Positions 1 through 9,133 of a stretch of 64,000 nucleotides of DNA are shown in pieces; position 1 is the first letter of the stretch, and every line of letters starts with the position of its first letter. Under the pieces are notes generated by a model. It made no database searches. It saw only the letters and a list, made by a program, of their open reading frames with translations, and was not told the DNA's origin. The position numbers and the translations under genes are program-made. The stretch is from the NCBI GenBank assembly GCA_005223125.1, contig NJBH01000002.1, forward strand, positions 1 through 64,000, given 5' to 3'. The DNA comes from Promethearchaeota archaeon Loki_b32. Its GTDB lineage: Archaea > Asgardarchaeota > Lokiarchaeia > Sigyniarchaeales > SOKP01.

Positions 1-1078
1 TATAATTAAAATTAAGAGTGGCATTTTGAACTATAACGGGATATTCACTTAGATCGCTGATTTTATCACAATTTTGTTTCCAGGAGATAGAAGTAAATCT
101 GTTTATCTTTTTCTCATAATCAAATGAAAGATTACAGGATTTGATGAGTAAATAATACCATGTGTCAATCTCAGCACTAGCATAATTATCTTCATTATAA
201 ATATCGATACCTAGAGTTACTCTAAAATTCTGATAATTGTGACTTAAAACACGATTTAAATAAAAAATTAAATCATTTTCATCGACCGGTTTCATATAAG
301 TATCATTTATTTTACTAGCACTAGCTCTTCCACCTCTTCCAAATCTTGGCCAATATCTTCTTCCCAAATCTTTTGTTTGATTATAAGTAGCTTCATACGT
401 TTCTACTTTATTTAAATCAGATAATAAAACATAAAAACGAGCATGGTCGTATTCAGCTGCGTAACCGTTATTAGGTTCTCCTTCAATTGATTCATAAGGT
501 GTTTCTAGATTTATATCTGCACTAGCATTAAATATTGCAGTTATTTCTGCTGAAGTAATAAAATAATCGCGCATATCAAAAGGCATACTAACGATTCTAT
601 TCCAATGAATAATTGGATTGTTTCGACTTTGGTTCCCCTGAACTCCATAAATATTTATTCCACTAGATTCCCAATATTCATGTGTAGCATTACACCCATA
701 TGAATTGATTTCATAGACATCTGGAAGTATAGATATTGCAGATTCTTTTCCTGGTGACCAATGTGTATCATTTGGAGTCCCTGAAATATTTGAATATGTC
801 CAACTTTCTCCAATAATTTTAAAATTAGCTTGATTTCCAATAATTAATCCTTCAACATCTGTATAGTCCCCTTCATATTCTTTGAACCAATATTCTTGGG
901 ACTCGAAACCAGAATTAATTATCCATTGTCGTTCACCAGGAATTTCAGCAGCTAACTCAAGGTGATGTACTTCATTACTATTGATAAAAATTGCTGTTAT
1001 ACTTATGGAAGAATTAATAAAAATTAGTAGAAAAAAGAAAATACATGCAAAAATAGCTTTCCTACTAGTTCTTGTCAT
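1..1078 (-). CDS. Secreted surface protein, C-terminal part outside window
   Basis: I translated this frame by hand. It is open from an ATG at 1076-1078 to the window edge, giving about 359 residues with no stop. The N-terminus is basic then hydrophobic (KAIFACIFFLLIFI), like a signal peptide. A motif follows, EIPGERQWIINSGFESQEYW, that closely matches EIPGTKQWLVNPNFSSQEHW in the protein at 6199-7680. Further matching blocks (HWNR..MPFDMRDY.ITSA, YQNFRVTLG) show the two are paralogs along their length. The encoded part should therefore be an extracellular beta-rich domain. The shared membrane anchor of this family would lie beyond base 1. N-x-S/T sequons are frequent. The biological role is unknown. 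Confidence 0.8.
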   Translation of the reverse strand, partial: MTRTSRKAIFACIFFFLLIFINSSISITAIFINSNEVHHLELAAEIPGERQWIINSGFESQEYWFKEYEGDYTDVEGLIIGNQANFKIIGESWTYSNISGTPNDTHWSPGKESAISILPDVYEINSYGCNATHEYWESSGINIYGVQGNQSRNNPIIHWNRIVSMPFDMRDYFITSAEITAIFNASADINLETPYESIEGEPNNGYAAEYDHARFYVLLSDLNKVETYEATYNQTKDLGRRYWPRFGRGGRASASKINDTYMKPVDENDLIFYLNRVLSHNYQNFRVTLGIDIYNEDNYASAEIDTWYYLLIKSCNLSFDYEKKINRFTSISWKQNCDKISDLSEYPVIVQNATLNFNY

Positions 1079-1309
1079 ATCTATTCTCTAATCGTTTGGT
1101 TATTCAGTATAATAATACCTTAAAAATCTCTATTTTCTTACTTCTATGAAATTATTATATTATATTCACAATAGTTATAAGTGTAAATATAGGATAATAA
1201 TAGAAATATGGGATATAAAAATGTTTATCTCAAGAAATAAAATTAAATTTTTTAGAATGAACGTTTTATTGTAACACTGACTAGAGATATAACTATTTTA
1301 ATTGTATAT

Positions 1310-4300
1310 CTATGTTCCCTCTTTATTTAATTGAATTTTATCAATTAGGCCCTTTTTATTAGGCTGGATTGGTTCAAATTCTAAAATCGATTTTTGATTT
1401 TGGATACTAGTTTCAATAAGTTCATCACGCTTGTTAACTAAGATAGGTTTTGTTTTTTTGGCTTTCTTAACGTTTTTCTTTAACTTTCTTATTTTTCTTA
1501 CCATGGGAGGATATTTAAAGTGTGTTTGGTATAGAGTAAAAACAATAGTAAGACCCGCAATCGCTCCAACTAATACATAAACTAACCAACTTAAATCAGG
1601 ACCAGGACTCACTGTAGGAGCTGTTACAACTAAAGTAATTACATAGCTCTGAAAATCGTAATTATCACCCGCAAAAGCATTTATTGTTATAGTATGAATT
1701 CCTTCTCTCACATTTTCTAATAAAATTTCAAAGATACCATCATTATCAGAATCTTCGAGTTCTCCTTGTCCATAAGCCCAATTATATGTAACCGTCGCAT
1801 TTATTATATCTTCGCCAAAGAAAGTATCATTCAAAAATAACTGTAATAATACATCATCACCTATCTCAGCTTCTATTTGAGCTTCTCTTGATACTGTGCT
1901 AATTTTTACGGCAATTCTGTTTATTGTGATTCTTAAATCCTTTGTTAATGACTCAAAGTCAGGCTTTTGTGCTATAATTGAAAACAATTTTAACCCAATG
2001 CCTAAATCAGCTGAATTTAGTATTGTAAAATATTGATCAAAAGTATTATCTTTTACTAAATCAAGTGAAAAACCTTCTCCAATTAATGAGACTGTAGCAT
2101 TAGAAATATACGCACCAGATTGGTCTGTATATTTTACAGTAAGATTTAAGCTTTGACCTATCGTAAGCATAAAAACAGGATCAAGAGTTTTATTATAACC
2201 ATTTAAATATATTTGCATCACTGTCTCTTTTTGTATAATCTGTATAATAAGTAAAGCAGTCTGAGGTTCATAACCACCTTTTCGGGCGAAAATGGTTAAG
2301 AAATTTGCCCCTTGATTTAAATCATTTGTATTTAAAAGCACTGAATAATTATTGAAAGCTTCGGGAAGAAGCTCCGATATTCCTGAACCATTTATATCAA
2401 CAGTAGCACCAGGGATATAGTCCTTTGCAATAGAACTATTATATGAAACAGTAATGTTAAGAATTTGGTCTGGATATCGGTTAATTGATGGATCTGATGT
2501 TATATCTACTCCATCTACAAATAATAATAAATCAGTTTCTATTTGGATAATCTCTACTATAATTAAAACTGAATGAACTTCATATCCATTTTTTCGAGCG
2601 AAAATCGTTAAAAAGTTTACTCCTTGATTTAAATCGTTTGTATTTATAAGTACCGAATAATTATTGAATGCTTCAGGAAGAAGTTCCGATATTCCTGAAC
2701 CGTTTATATCTACAATAGCACCAGGAATATGTTCCTTTAAAAGAGTATCATTATATGTAAAAGTAATATTTAAAAATTGATTTTTGTATAGTACTATGGA
2801 TGGATTTTGTCCTTGAACGACTCCATTTAAGTATACCCAATAATCAGTTTTTCTTTCATATACATTAATTCTTAATAACTCTGTTACTGCCGTATAATTA
2901 TCTTTCTGAGCGATTATATTTAAGAAGAAGATTCCAACACCTAATTTTGTCGAATTTAAAGTAAGATTATAAAAATTAGCATTATCTGTAAAGACTTCTC
3001 CTATATCTGTCCCATTTAATGTAACCATTGCATTATGGATAAGAGATCCCCCTGCATCATTATCCAAGTATTTAACTGTAATATTTGCCAAATCTCCTGA
3101 ATGTATATTAGCAGTTTGATTAGTTGTACAATCACGATTATCTATAATTATCTCAGCGAGAGATGTTTCTCGTTCGACCACTTCAATTGATATTATTTTT
3201 GTTTGAGACTCATATCCTATCTCATCAAAGTCAATCCTTAAATTAGGAGCAGTGTTTACTTGATATTTAGAAGTATTACACGTTATATTATAAAGTCCAT
3301 TTCCCGATTTTATAGACCAGTCATCATTCCAAGTAACTGTTGAATTAGCACCGTCAATACCAGTCCCATTGGTAAAAGTATAATTAAGATGTATGGTAAA
3401 ATTATTATTCCAAGGGACTTCTATACTAGGATATTCTTCCGCAGTAAGATCAGTATAAAATATTACTTCAATAGTAATATTAACTTGATTGTCATTATAT
3501 AAAGGATGAGTAGCATAAATGGTAAGATTATTTTCTCCTGGATCACCTCCAGATGTATTAAAGATAAGTAAATAATAACCATTATCTAAATCTTCAAAAG
3601 TTTGAATGCCTCCTGTAAAGTTTGTTAAAGTGATATTTGCACCTTCTATTGGTTTGTCATTCTTTAGGTCCTTAAATGTAACCTCTAAGTTAATTTCTTC
3701 GCCGTAAATTGCATCTTCATAATAATCATCAAGAGCTACTAATGTGGAATTGTGGATAACAGTAAAACTCTTGTATATAATCCCTGTTTCATTAAAGTTG
3801 AAGTTAGAATATGAATTATTCCATGTAACTATTGCATGATACTCACCGACTTTATAATTCGATCCATCAGAGGGAATTAAAATAGGATCAAAATAAACCA
3901 TACCAGGATTATTAACTTGTTTGAATTGACTTTCTTCTGCCCAAATCGTACCATTTGGAAACTTTATCTGCAGCTGGGCTTTAGTTTTATTAATATAACC
4001 AGAAATCAGTTGACTATTACTTATATTTGCCGTAATATTAATCCATTGTCCACTAAAAAATTCATTACTAGGCAACCAATTATATGTAGCATTATTATAT
4101 ATTCCCATTTCTGTACAATAATTTGGTGATTCTGCCTCTAGCTTCCAAAATAAATTAGTATTACTAGTTATAGAACTAACTGGAATATTTACGACCTTTT
4201 TGTTTCCATATTCTTTTATATTAATATCATCAAGAGAAACTGGATTTTGAGAGAAAAACACTCTTAATAAATTATAATCTGATGGAAACTCTAAAGTCAT

Positions 4301-5659
4301 ATTTGTTTCTTCGTATCCTGTTGGAATCTCCATATGTGCATAAGTTATCCAATTCACATCACTATTATTCGCTACAGTAAAAGCTGAACCTTGATAAATA
4401 TCATTAGGATCAGCAGTATAATAGCTTTCAGGAGTAGATTTATTCACATATAAAGTTAAATTTGTTTCAAGTTCTATTTCATAACTTCTCTCAATCCCGT
4501 CTTCTTCAAAAGTTAATGGCCAATAATAATCAGTACTGAAATTTGCTTCTACCGAAGATATTACACTCCCATTCCAATTTCCTAACATTCCACAATAGCC
4601 TTCACCATAATTAGCCGTATCAATAACATCCTGATTGTTTAATTGCAGACCTAGATGAGATGGTTTTGCTTTTGCTTTGACAATTAATGAGACATTATCG
4701 AATAATATTGAATGATCTCCATATGGTGAAGCGGTTCCACTCACCCTTTTAAATTCTAGAGTGATATTCATGTTTTTGAATCCGTCAGGAAATATATCAC
4801 CATCCTTACCATCTATATAAAGAGGATATGGTGTATACCAATCTCCCCAATTCCCTACAGAAGGATTACCACTTTGTTCTAAAATTGATGCAAGACCAGT
4901 CCCCCATATAATTTTATTGTTAACTATTACTTGTAATACCATATGATTATTATAAGCATCAGCGGAGTACGCTCGGATTGAAAAAATTAACCAAGCTTCA
5001 TCCACATCCCCTCTATCTGTTTCAATGGCCGTTTCCCACCAACATTTATCACCAACATCATAACTATCACCTGAATCAGCATCAATACCAAGTTCCAGAC
5101 AATCATGACCATCAGATACACTTGAGGAGGTATCATAATAATTTCCTCTCACAGGATTATCTCCTCCAATCTCTCCCGATTTAAAGGTCCAATTAGCAAT
5201 ATATTGACTATCATTCGATCCAGGTGGAGAGCCGCCCGTAAAAGAACCACGATGAAAAGTTCCATTAATCCAATTTCGTGTATCATATAAATTAGTTATG
5301 GTAGAATTAAATTGATATCCATTCCATCCATATAATTCCAGTTGTTGAGAGGCATCATAAGAATTGTTATTAAAACTTACTGCTAAATTAGTTTTTGTTC
5401 CATTGGCATAGTGAGTCACATTCCAAGGAGCTCCAATACCACTAAAAACATTATCTATGGATAGACCTTGAGTATTTAAATTCTCCTTAAGTAGCTCATC
5501 ATTTTTCTTATTTTCACCATCAAAATCATTCACATTCTGATTTATATTAATATTGTTTAAAAAAGGAATCATTAAGAAACTAATAATTAAAGCTGATACA
5601 ATTAAAATCTTTTTCCTATTTATATTCATATATATAATCTTTTTAACAGGCAGTTTCAC
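1310..5659 (-). CDS. Giant membrane-anchored surface protein with Ig-like repeats
   Basis: This 1449-residue protein has an N-terminal hydrophobic segment (KKILIVSALIISFLMIPFL), a very long extracellular part with dozens of N-x-S/T sequons, and one C-terminal membrane span (LSWLVYVLVGAIAGLTIVF). A Lys/Arg-rich cytoplasmic tail begins FKYPPMVRKIRKLKK. From about residue 820 there are at least four successive beta-rich repeats of about 104 residues, each opening with E-T and carrying an N-x-T strand and a 'G.N.L.I.A.K..Y' strand. These resemble Ig/cadherin-like or big-type bacterial repeats. The listed start is a GTG that abuts an AGGTGA; the ATG at 5629 (MNINRKKIL) gives a better-shaped signal peptide and may be the true start. 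It is a likely glycosylated cell-surface stalk or adhesin-like protein; the ligand is unknown. The anchor and tail match the 6199-7680 protein. Confidence 0.85.
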   Translation of the reverse strand: MKLPVKKIIYMNINRKKILIVSALIISFLMIPFLNNININQNVNDFDGENKKNDELLKENLNTQGLSIDNVFSGIGAPWNVTHYANGTKTNLAVSFNNNSYDASQQLELYGWNGYQFNSTITNLYDTRNWINGTFHRGSFTGGSPPGSNDSQYIANWTFKSGEIGGDNPVRGNYYDTSSSVSDGHDCLELGIDADSGDSYDVGDKCWWETAIETDRGDVDEAWLIFSIRAYSADAYNNHMVLQVIVNNKIIWGTGLASILEQSGNPSVGNWGDWYTPYPLYIDGKDGDIFPDGFKNMNITLEFKRVSGTASPYGDHSILFDNVSLIVKAKAKPSHLGLQLNNQDVIDTANYGEGYCGMLGNWNGSVISSVEANFSTDYYWPLTFEEDGIERSYEIELETNLTLYVNKSTPESYYTADPNDIYQGSAFTVANNSDVNWITYAHMEIPTGYEETNMTLEFPSDYNLLRVFFSQNPVSLDDINIKEYGNKKVVNIPVSSITSNTNLFWKLEAESPNYCTEMGIYNNATYNWLPSNEFFSGQWINITANISNSQLISGYINKTKAQLQIKFPNGTIWAEESQFKQVNNPGMVYFDPILIPSDGSNYKVGEYHAIVTWNNSYSNFNFNETGIIYKSFTVIHNSTLVALDDYYEDAIYGEEINLEVTFKDLKNDKPIEGANITLTNFTGGIQTFEDLDNGYYLLIFNTSGGDPGENNLTIYATHPLYNDNQVNITIEVIFYTDLTAEEYPSIEVPWNNNFTIHLNYTFTNGTGIDGANSTVTWNDDWSIKSGNGLYNITCNTSKYQVNTAPNLRIDFDEIGYESQTKIISIEVVERETSLAEIIIDNRDCTTNQTANIHSGDLANITVKYLDNDAGGSLIHNAMVTLNGTDIGEVFTDNANFYNLTLNSTKLGVGIFFLNIIAQKDNYTAVTELLRINVYERKTDYWVYLNGVVQGQNPSIVLYKNQFLNITFTYNDTLLKEHIPGAIVDINGSGISELLPEAFNNYSVLINTNDLNQGVNFLTIFARKNGYEVHSVLIIVEIIQIETDLLLFVDGVDITSDPSINRYPDQILNITVSYNSSIAKDYIPGATVDINGSGISELLPEAFNNYSVLLNTNDLNQGANFLTIFARKGGYEPQTALLIIQIIQKETVMQIYLNGYNKTLDPVFMLTIGQSLNLTVKYTDQSGAYISNATVSLIGEGFSLDLVKDNTFDQYFTILNSADLGIGLKLFSIIAQKPDFESLTKDLRITINRIAVKISTVSREAQIEAEIGDDVLLQLFLNDTFFGEDIINATVTYNWAYGQGELEDSDNDGIFEILLENVREGIHTITINAFAGDNYDFQSYVITLVVTAPTVSPGPDLSWLVYVLVGAIAGLTIVFTLYQTHFKYPPMVRKIRKLKKNVKKAKKTKPILVNKRDELIETSIQNQKSILEFEPIQPNKKGLIDKIQLNKEGT
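2269..2892 (-). repeat. Two tandem 312-nt repeats inside the surface gene
   Basis: Two neighbouring units with a period of 312 nt (104 codons), about 2269-2580 and 2581-2892, are highly similar at DNA level. The core encoding VDINGSGISELLPEAFNNYS is identical in protein and nearly identical in bases. The flanking repeats are much more diverged. This points to recent duplication or gene conversion of one domain inside an older repeat array. Confidence 0.8.
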
Positions 5660-5832
5660 TCACCTATGATATTCTTATATCTATTTATTTCTTAAAATCT
5701 AATTCCAAATAATCATTAATTAATTTTTATCTAATATCTTATAAGTAGCAATTATAGGATAATAATGTCAACCTGTATATTAAAATCTTCACCTAATTGT
5801 CAATAAAAATTAATATCAAAAAATTAAAATTT

Positions 5833-6042
5833 CTAATATGCAAGTAATATTGCTATGAATTTTTTATATAAGGAATTTTTTACAAAACCGGTATCAAGAT
5901 TAATTAGAGGGTCAGTAATATAACTAACTTTTTCTGATACCAAAAATTTGATTAAATTAGCTGATATATTAGGATTGGTAATCCAACTAACTAAAATGAA
6001 TCTCTCTTTTTCAACAAAAAAAATAATAAAATTTATAAACAA
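5833..6042 (-). pseudogene. Remnant of the 3' end of an SDR reductase gene
   Basis: The 69-codon frame contains SANLIKFLVSEKVSYITD followed by PLINLDTGFVKN. This aligns with the last 40-50 residues of the intact SDR at 7791-8594 (LANLVVFLASERASYITG, then TLIQVDGGFVKG). The nucleotide-binding half and catalytic core are absent, and the frame runs on past the normal C-terminus. It is best read as the decayed end of a duplicated SDR gene. Its position between two related surface-protein genes mirrors the intact SDR gene just upstream of the 6199-7680 gene, so the array probably arose by segmental duplication. Expression as a short peptide cannot be excluded. Confidence 0.7.
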
Positions 6043-6090
6043 AAAGTTGATTTTAACATCTTTTAATAGATAGTAGCTTTAATGTTAATG

Positions 6091-6198
6091 TTAATTATCA
6101 TCTTTATCTAATGACATCTTTTCAATCATAAAATCTTTTTTGGGGTGAATAGATTCAGTTGTAATATTAATAATTTGATCTTGGTTGATTCTATTGAT
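6091..6198 (-). other. Homologous C-terminal tail beyond the amber stop
   Basis: Directly after the TAG that ends the 6199-7680 frame, the same frame stays open for 35 codons up to a TAA at 6091-6093. Its translation (INRINQDQ...TESIHPKKDF, then MIEKMSLDKDDN) lines up without gaps with the last 35 residues of the 1449-aa paralog (IETSIQNQ...FEPIQPNKKG, then LIDKIQLNKEGT). The TAG sits exactly where the paralog has Leu. This is a former, or readthrough, coding tail. Confidence 0.75.
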
Positions 6199-7680
6199 CT
6201 ATTCATCTCGTTTTTTAACTAAAACAGATTTTGATGTTTTGTCGTTTCTAATTAATTTTTTTAATTTTCTTATTTTTCTTATCATTGGAGGATATTTAAA
6301 ATAAGTCTGATATAGAGTAAAAATGACAATTATACCTATAATCCCACCGAAAAGTGTATATATAAGCCAACTCCAATTAGGTCCTAACACATCTGGTTCT
6401 ATTATAATATATGATATATATAGGGAAACATCATCGATTGATATAACTATTTTCTGACCTAATCCAAAATTATCTGCAATAAAGATTTGAATTGATAAAT
6501 TTATATCATCTTTTATTGATGATGTTAAATCAAATCCACCAGGTTTTATTTCCTTAAAAGATGTTGAAGCTCTACTTAATTTGATAGTCTCCGAATGTGG
6601 ATTATTATTAATTAAAATTTTTATTTCTGAATTTGGAGATATATAAGTTGGCCAAAGTTGATCAATTTTATATTTAAAATTAATTTTAGCCTCTTTAACT
6701 ATAACTGTATAATTAGAAATGCCACTAATTTTATTTCCTATCTGATTCCAAGATACAGCTGTAAATTGGTCTATTTTCTTTTCATAAGTAAATGTTAGGT
6801 TAAAATATTTTATCCTAAGATCATCAAAAGTATCGGTATCAGAACCAAAATTATCTTCACACCAAATTCTCAATCCTAAAGTAAGTATAAAATTTTGGTA
6901 ATCTGTATTCAAAACTGAAGAAAGATAAAAAATTAAATTTTCTGTTAGAACAAATTTCATATCAGTGTCAAACATGTAGTCTGTTCCAGTAGTATTACCT
7001 AATCCTAAATTAACTGTTTGATTATATGCAATTTCATATATTTTATTTTTTTCCAAATCAGATATTAAAACATAAAATCTTACATAATCCGATGTGGCAT
7101 ATTCAGTACCACCGTAAATAGAATCAGTGGGTGCTTCTACATTTAAATCAGCTGTTGCATTAACTGTTGCTTTAAGTGATGCTGAAGTTATTATATAATC
7201 TGACATATTAACTGGCATTTTGATAGTTCTGTCCCAATGTACACTTGTAGATTGATTGGTATCTTCATTCCATTCATGATTCGCCCAAAATCCCCCTTGA
7301 TCAATTCCAAAATCATCAGGGAAAGCAGGGAATGCGGGATTTCTAACTGGAGTCCATTCTGTATATGTTGATTGATTTGCTATTATTTTTGTTGTACTTT
7401 TGTTTCCCAAAATCTCAAAATTTGCTTTTCCTCCACTTATCGTAGCATTCACGTCTGTAGAATCTCCTTGACTAGATGAAATCCAATGTTCTTGGGAGGA
7501 AAAATTAGGATTTACGAGCCACTGTTTTGTACCTGGAATCTCAGCTGAAATTTGAATACTTTCTTGATTCTCCAATTCATTCGAACTATCTAATATATTG
7601 AACTTATAAATATTACAAGGAAGTAAAATAATGAGAAAGAAAACAAATAAAAAAACACCTTTAATTATTGAATTTTTCAA
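6199..7680 (-). CDS. Membrane-anchored surface protein, tail cut by TAG
   Basis: This 493-residue protein starts with a signal-like segment (GVFLFVFFLIILLPC). A beta-rich extracellular region follows, with many N-x-S/T sequons. Near the C-terminus is a single span (WSWLIYTLFGGIIGIIVIF), then FKYPPMIRKIRKLKK and a short basic tail ending KKRDE. The extracellular part is paralogous to the partial gene at 1-1078. The anchor and tail are paralogous to the 1310-5659 protein. Compared with that protein the tail stops early at a TAG, and 35 further homologous codons follow. The topology implies the bulk outside the cell and a charged tail inside. Partner and function are unknown. The SDR gene lies about 110 nt upstream in the same direction. 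Confidence 0.8.
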   Translation of the reverse strand: MKNSIIKGVFLFVFFLIILLPCNIYKFNILDSSNELENQESIQISAEIPGTKQWLVNPNFSSQEHWISSSQGDSTDVNATISGGKANFEILGNKSTTKIIANQSTYTEWTPVRNPAFPAFPDDFGIDQGGFWANHEWNEDTNQSTSVHWDRTIKMPVNMSDYIITSASLKATVNATADLNVEAPTDSIYGGTEYATSDYVRFYVLISDLEKNKIYEIAYNQTVNLGLGNTTGTDYMFDTDMKFVLTENLIFYLSSVLNTDYQNFILTLGLRIWCEDNFGSDTDTFDDLRIKYFNLTFTYEKKIDQFTAVSWNQIGNKISGISNYTVIVKEAKINFKYKIDQLWPTYISPNSEIKILINNNPHSETIKLSRASTSFKEIKPGGFDLTSSIKDDINLSIQIFIADNFGLGQKIVISIDDVSLYISYIIIEPDVLGPNWSWLIYTLFGGIIGIIVIFTLYQTYFKYPPMIRKIRKLKKLIRNDKTSKSVLVKKRDE

Positions 7681-7790
7681 TTTAAAAACCTAATAAAATG
7701 ATAAATAACTAGATAAATAGTAAAATTAAAGAATATAAAAATTTTCCTAATTACTATATTTATCTATTAAATCACCACTTTGACAATAAT

Positions 7791-8594
7791 TTAAAATAAC
7801 CCTTTAACAAATCCACCATCCACTTGTATTAATGTGCCGGTAATATAACTTGCCCTTTCAGAAGCTAAAAATACAACTAAATTAGCTAATTCTTCTGGTT
7901 TTCCTAATCGTCCTAAAGGGATAGGGTTTATCCATGTTTTCTCCACCTCTTCATAAGTCTTTCCTGTATATTTTACTGTTGTATTAATTAATTCTTTCAT
8001 ACGATCGGTAAGCGTTGGACCTGGACATACAACATTGACTAAAATATTATACTGACCATATTCATTTGCAAGGGTTTTAGCAAAACCTACAACCCCTAAC
8101 CTAGTAGTATTTGATAAGACTAAATTATTTAGGGGTTGCTTAACAGACACTGATGTAATGGCAATAATTCTGCCACTTTTTTGCTTCTTCATAACTGGAA
8201 TAATTAATTCTGATATTCTAATGAAAGAACGGAGATTTAGATCGATCGAATTTGACCACTCTTCTTTAGTGATTTTTTCTATTGGTCCAGAAGGGGGACC
8301 CCCCGCATTGTGTACCAAAATGTCTATTTTACCAAATTCTTTTAATGTCTTTTCTACAAGATTTTCTATCTTATCTTCATCTATTAAATCTGCTACAACA
8401 GGAAAAACTTTATTATCAGAAGTTATTGAGTCGGCTGCTTCTATTTTTTCCTTCGCAATTTTCAAATTTTCTTCAGAACGGCTACAAATCACAACATTAG
8501 CCCCCTCCTCATAAAACCCTTTTGCACATGCAAGCCCTAAACCTTTACTTGATGCCAAAACTAGAGCAACCTTATTTTTTAAACCCAAGTTCAT
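7791..8594 (-). CDS. SDR-family oxidoreductase, FabG-like but atypical active site
   Basis: A 267-residue Rossmann-fold protein of normal SDR length. The coenzyme loop reads ASSKGLGLA instead of TGxxxGIG. NAGG after strand 4 is conserved, and so is the C-terminal PGPT...DRM, GRLGKPEELA and SYITGTLIQVDGG. The usual catalytic Tyr-x3-Lys is missing: the equivalent stretch is NLVLSNTTRLGVVGFAKTLA. This matches the described 'BKR-like, SDR-like' subgroup, which lacks a perfect cofactor motif and catalytic tetrad. It is annotated as 3-oxoacyl-ACP reductase-like by resemblance only; substrate and even redox activity are uncertain. A remnant of a second copy lies at 5833-6042. Confidence 0.85.
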   Translation of the reverse strand: MNLGLKNKVALVLASSKGLGLACAKGFYEEGANVVICSRSEENLKIAKEKIEAADSITSDNKVFPVVADLIDEDKIENLVEKTLKEFGKIDILVHNAGGPPSGPIEKITKEEWSNSIDLNLRSFIRISELIIPVMKKQKSGRIIAITSVSVKQPLNNLVLSNTTRLGVVGFAKTLANEYGQYNILVNVVCPGPTLTDRMKELINTTVKYTGKTYEEVEKTWINPIPLGRLGKPEELANLVVFLASERASYITGTLIQVDGGFVKGLF

Positions 8595-8855
8595 CCATAA
8601 AAACCTACATATTGATCATTTCTTAATATGAGTAAAATTAATTGTTTTATATTTCTATTTTACCCTACAATTTTTTTTAAAATTTTATCTTAATTCTCTC
8701 TTATATTATCTAAAATTTATATTTTATTTAAGTAGACAACCTCATATAGCGTTGTTTTCAAACACAGAATCTTAATTTATAAAGATCTCCATCCTATTTA
8801 AAAATTTGATATTTATCCCAAAAAAAATTAATCTAACCTAATAGAATGGGAAGAA

Positions 8856-8864
8856 ATATATAGT
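8856..8864 (+). promoter_or_regulatory. Possible TATA box of the MazF-type TA operon
   Basis: An ATATATAGT-like element lies about 30-38 nt before the antitoxin ATG, the distance expected for a short-leader archaeal transcript. The surrounding gap (8595-8893) is extremely AT-rich and shows no gene, so chance matches are likely. Confidence 0.25.
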
Positions 8865-8893
8865 ATATTTTACTTTTACCTTATAGAAATAAT

Positions 8894-9133
8894 ATGACTG
8901 ATCGATCATTTTCTATACCAGAAGATCTATTTGAAAAAATGAAAAAGTATCCTCTAGTTAATTGGGAATCTATAACTCATTCTGCATTGAAAAATTATAT
9001 AAAGATGTTAGAAAATGAAGAATATAGTCAAGAAATTGATGCAATAATAAAAATCTCTGAATATTCACTAAAAGAATTTCTTGAAAATGAACCGGATTTA
9101 TATACTGATGAAGATTTAAAATTGAGGTATTAA
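8894..9133 (+). CDS. Antitoxin of MazF/PemK-type module (RHH-like)
   Basis: A 79-residue, acidic-tailed protein. The N-terminal half (SIPEDLFEKMKKYP..NWESITHSALKNYI) has the strand-helix-helix pattern of a ribbon-helix-helix DNA-binding domain. The C-terminal half is helical and acidic and would wrap the toxin. Its stop codon shares one base with the start of the toxin gene, the usual translational coupling of type II toxin-antitoxin pairs. By analogy with the family, it would neutralise the toxin and repress its own promoter. Confidence 0.75.
   Translation: MTDRSFSIPEDLFEKMKKYPLVNWESITHSALKNYIKMLENEEYSQEIDAIIKISEYSLKEFLENEPDLYTDEDLKLRY

Noticed and set aside
655-840. 61-aa minus frame near the start
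   Set aside because: It lies out of frame inside the partial surface-protein gene, whose translation is well supported by its paralog.
6199-6201. TAG read as pyrrolysine
   Set aside because: The paralog has Leu here, and genes in the window use TAG as a normal final stop. No pyl genes are in view.
8158-8514. 118-aa frame opposite the SDR gene
   Set aside because: It is the antisense shadow of a clear enzyme gene and lacks family features.
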